This document shows, piece by piece, positions 63,252 to 64,000 of a DNA stretch of 64,000 nucleotides. Made by a program: the position numbers and the translations under genes. The stretch is from Hyphomicrobiales bacterium (lineage in GTDB: Bacteria > Pseudomonadota > Alphaproteobacteria > Rhizobiales > Devosiaceae). Location of the stretch: positions 1-64,000 of the forward strand of contig UCAU01000014.1 in the NCBI GenBank assembly GCA_900470445.1, written 5' to 3'. Under the pieces are notes generated by a model that saw only the letters and a program-made list of their open reading frames with translations, did not search any database and was not told the DNA's origin. Positions within the stretch are counted from its first letter, which is position 1, and each line of letters begins with the position of its first letter.

Positions 63252-63282
63252 TTGACCTCAGCTTTACTTGAGGTTGTAGGCA
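63252..63282 (+). promoter_or_regulatory. SoxR/MerR-type promoter
   Basis: TTGACC (63252-63257) and TAGGCA (63277-63282) are separated by 19 bases, the long spacer of MerR-family promoters. Inside lies CCTCAGCTTTACTTGAGG (63256-63273), which matches the E. coli soxS SoxR box CCTCAAGTTAACTTGAGG at 15 of 18 positions. It faces the SgcJ/EcaC-type gene at 63307. Confidence 0.7.
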
Positions 63283-63306
63283 GTTTTCTCACCCAAGAGG
63301 AGCAAG

Positions 63307-63723
63307 ATGATGAACGAACATGCCGCCAGTTTTGCCGATAGCTGGCACCGCAACGCCGTCGAACAGGTGGTGCGTAGTCTTGAGGCCGCGTTCAATGCGC
63401 ATGATCCAGATGCCTTGGCCGCGTGCTATTCCGAAAACACGGTCTGGACCAATGCGATGGGAAGGCGACTATTGGGCCGGGCGGCCGTTGCGGAATTCGG
63501 TCACTCGGTCATCTCGAGGCTCAAGGACAGCTATGCGCGCTACGAGATCGCTTCCATTGTCGCCCTCCGACCCGATCTGCTCGCGGTTGGCGTCGACCAG
63601 ACTCCGACGGATGCGGATGGAATAGCCATCGATGGCGGCCGTGGCGCCGCGCTATACGTGATCGGGCTGGAGATTGACGGCTGGAGGATCGTGGCGGGGC
63701 AGAATACGATCGTTGCCTCGTAG
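63307..63723 (+). CDS. SgcJ/EcaC-type protein (SnoaL/NTF2-like fold)
   Basis: A 138-residue protein of the cone-shaped NTF2-like fold. EQVVRSLEAAFNAHDPDALAACYSENTVWTN is the usual start of the SgcJ/EcaC group, and the strand IDGWRIVAGQNTIV ends it. The function of the group is mostly unknown; members bind small molecules or act as isomerases or hydrolases. AAGAGGAG precedes the ATG. The SoxR-like promoter suggests induction by redox-active compounds. Confidence 0.82.
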   Translation: MMNEHAASFADSWHRNAVEQVVRSLEAAFNAHDPDALAACYSENTVWTNAMGRRLLGRAAVAEFGHSVISRLKDSYARYEIASIVALRPDLLAVGVDQTPTDADGIAIDGGRGAALYVIGLEIDGWRIVAGQNTIVAS

Positions 63724-63739
63724 ATCGGTGTAGCCCTAC

Positions 63740-63838
63740 CTAGCCTCCCCTTGGTGGGCGGTATCTCCACGCTTGGAACTGGATCGCGTTCTAACCACAA
63801 GGGCGGTCCCTCCCCTATCAGGGGAGACTAGGAGGGGT
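63740..63838. repeat. Family 2 type inverted repeat
   Basis: CCTAGCCTCCCCTTGGTGG and the later CCCTCCCCTATCAGGGGAG with GACTAGGAGGGG are partly complementary. It lies between convergent genes and runs into the last codons of the alpha/beta hydrolase. Confidence 0.4.
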
Positions 63839-64000
63839 ATCCGTCACAGATTCCAAAAACTCCAACACCACGCGGTTGAACAGGTCCGGCCGTTGCAGCG
63901 GGGCGAAGTGGCTGACGCCTTTTAGCTCCACCAGCTTTGCGCCGGGAATGGTGTTCGCGAGATAACGGGCATGTTCGGGCTTGATGAACTCGTCGTGCTC
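63818..64000 (-). CDS. Alpha/beta hydrolase, C-terminal fragment (cut by window edge)
   Basis: The last 60 codons of a minus-strand gene, from 64000 to a TGA at 63818-63820. The reading EHDEFIKPEHARYLANTIPG carries the likely acid residue and VSHFAPLQRPD the catalytic histidine, as in many alpha/beta hydrolases. The N-terminal part lies beyond the window, so the substrate class cannot be judged. Confidence 0.75.
   Translation of the reverse strand, partial: EHDEFIKPEHARYLANTIPGAKLVELKGVSHFAPLQRPDLFNRVVLEFLESVTDTPPSLP

Overview
The window reads as chromosomal DNA of a GC-rich alphaproteobacterium of the order Hyphomicrobiales. Gene content fits a Devosia-like or rhizobial relative, but the genus is an inference. 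Supporting signs are several carbohydrate ABC transporters, a hemP-hmuSTUV-exbBD-tonB cluster with RirA-type TGA-N9-TCA sites, a split pntAA/pntAB/pntB transhydrogenase preceded by an aa3-type oxidase subunit IV gene, and a pqqABCDE operon. No rRNA, tRNA, CRISPR array, insertion sequence or phage gene was recognised. Intergenic gaps hold short palindromic repeats of at least two families.

Layout. (1) 1-7.6 kb: a sugar locus with a ROK regulator (frameshifted as given), a Gfo/Idh/MocA oxidoreductase and a ThuA-like protein on the minus strand, divergent from a binding protein, two permeases and an ATPase. (2) 7.7-13.1 kb: a minus-strand operon closely resembling Escherichia coli ytfQ-ytfR-ytfT-yjfF (galactofuranose import), ending in a FadR-type GntR regulator. 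(3) 13.5-22.3 kb: a LacI regulator divergent from a binding protein, two permeases, a GH38 alpha-mannosidase and an ATPase. (4) 22.5-25.9 kb: a second LacI regulator, a Na/Pi-cotransporter-like protein and a Nudix hydrolase. (5) 26-33.6 kb: a giant alpha-2-macroglobulin-like protein coupled to penicillin-binding protein 1C. (6) 33.7-42.6 kb: a TonB-dependent heme receptor divergent from hemP-hmuS-hmuT-hmuU-hmuV, an uncharacterised secreted protein, then exbB-exbD-tonB. (7) 42.8-44.4 kb: a type III polyketide synthase with an ICMT-family methyltransferase. (8) 44.5-48.6 kb: hydroxyproline catabolism (deaminase, epimerase, FAD oxidase, GntR regulator) with a shared 19-bp promoter element. (9) 48.8-54.2 kb: a LysR regulator and pqqABCDE, with a proline-iminopeptidase-like hydrolase coupled to pqqE. 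(10) 54.1-59.5 kb: M19 dipeptidase, sigma-54 response regulator, YbaY/META protein, oligoendopeptidase F. (11) 59.5-64 kb: oxidase subunit IV, pntAA-pntAB-pntB, an SgcJ/EcaC-type protein behind a SoxR-like box, and the 3' end of an alpha/beta hydrolase.

How the parts work together. Regions 1-3 import and process glycans or sugar derivatives. Region 6 is a complete route for heme: outer-membrane uptake, energising, periplasmic transfer, inner-membrane import and degradation. Region 8 turns 4-hydroxyproline towards alpha-ketoglutaric semialdehyde; the final dehydrogenase is not in the window. The most useful observations beyond gene calling are the regulatory elements: the shared hydroxyproline element, paired LacI operators, two RirA-type boxes and a SoxR-type promoter. 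Others are the peptidase coupled to pqqE, the histone-H1-like tail on PntAA, and the single-base frameshift in the ROK regulator.
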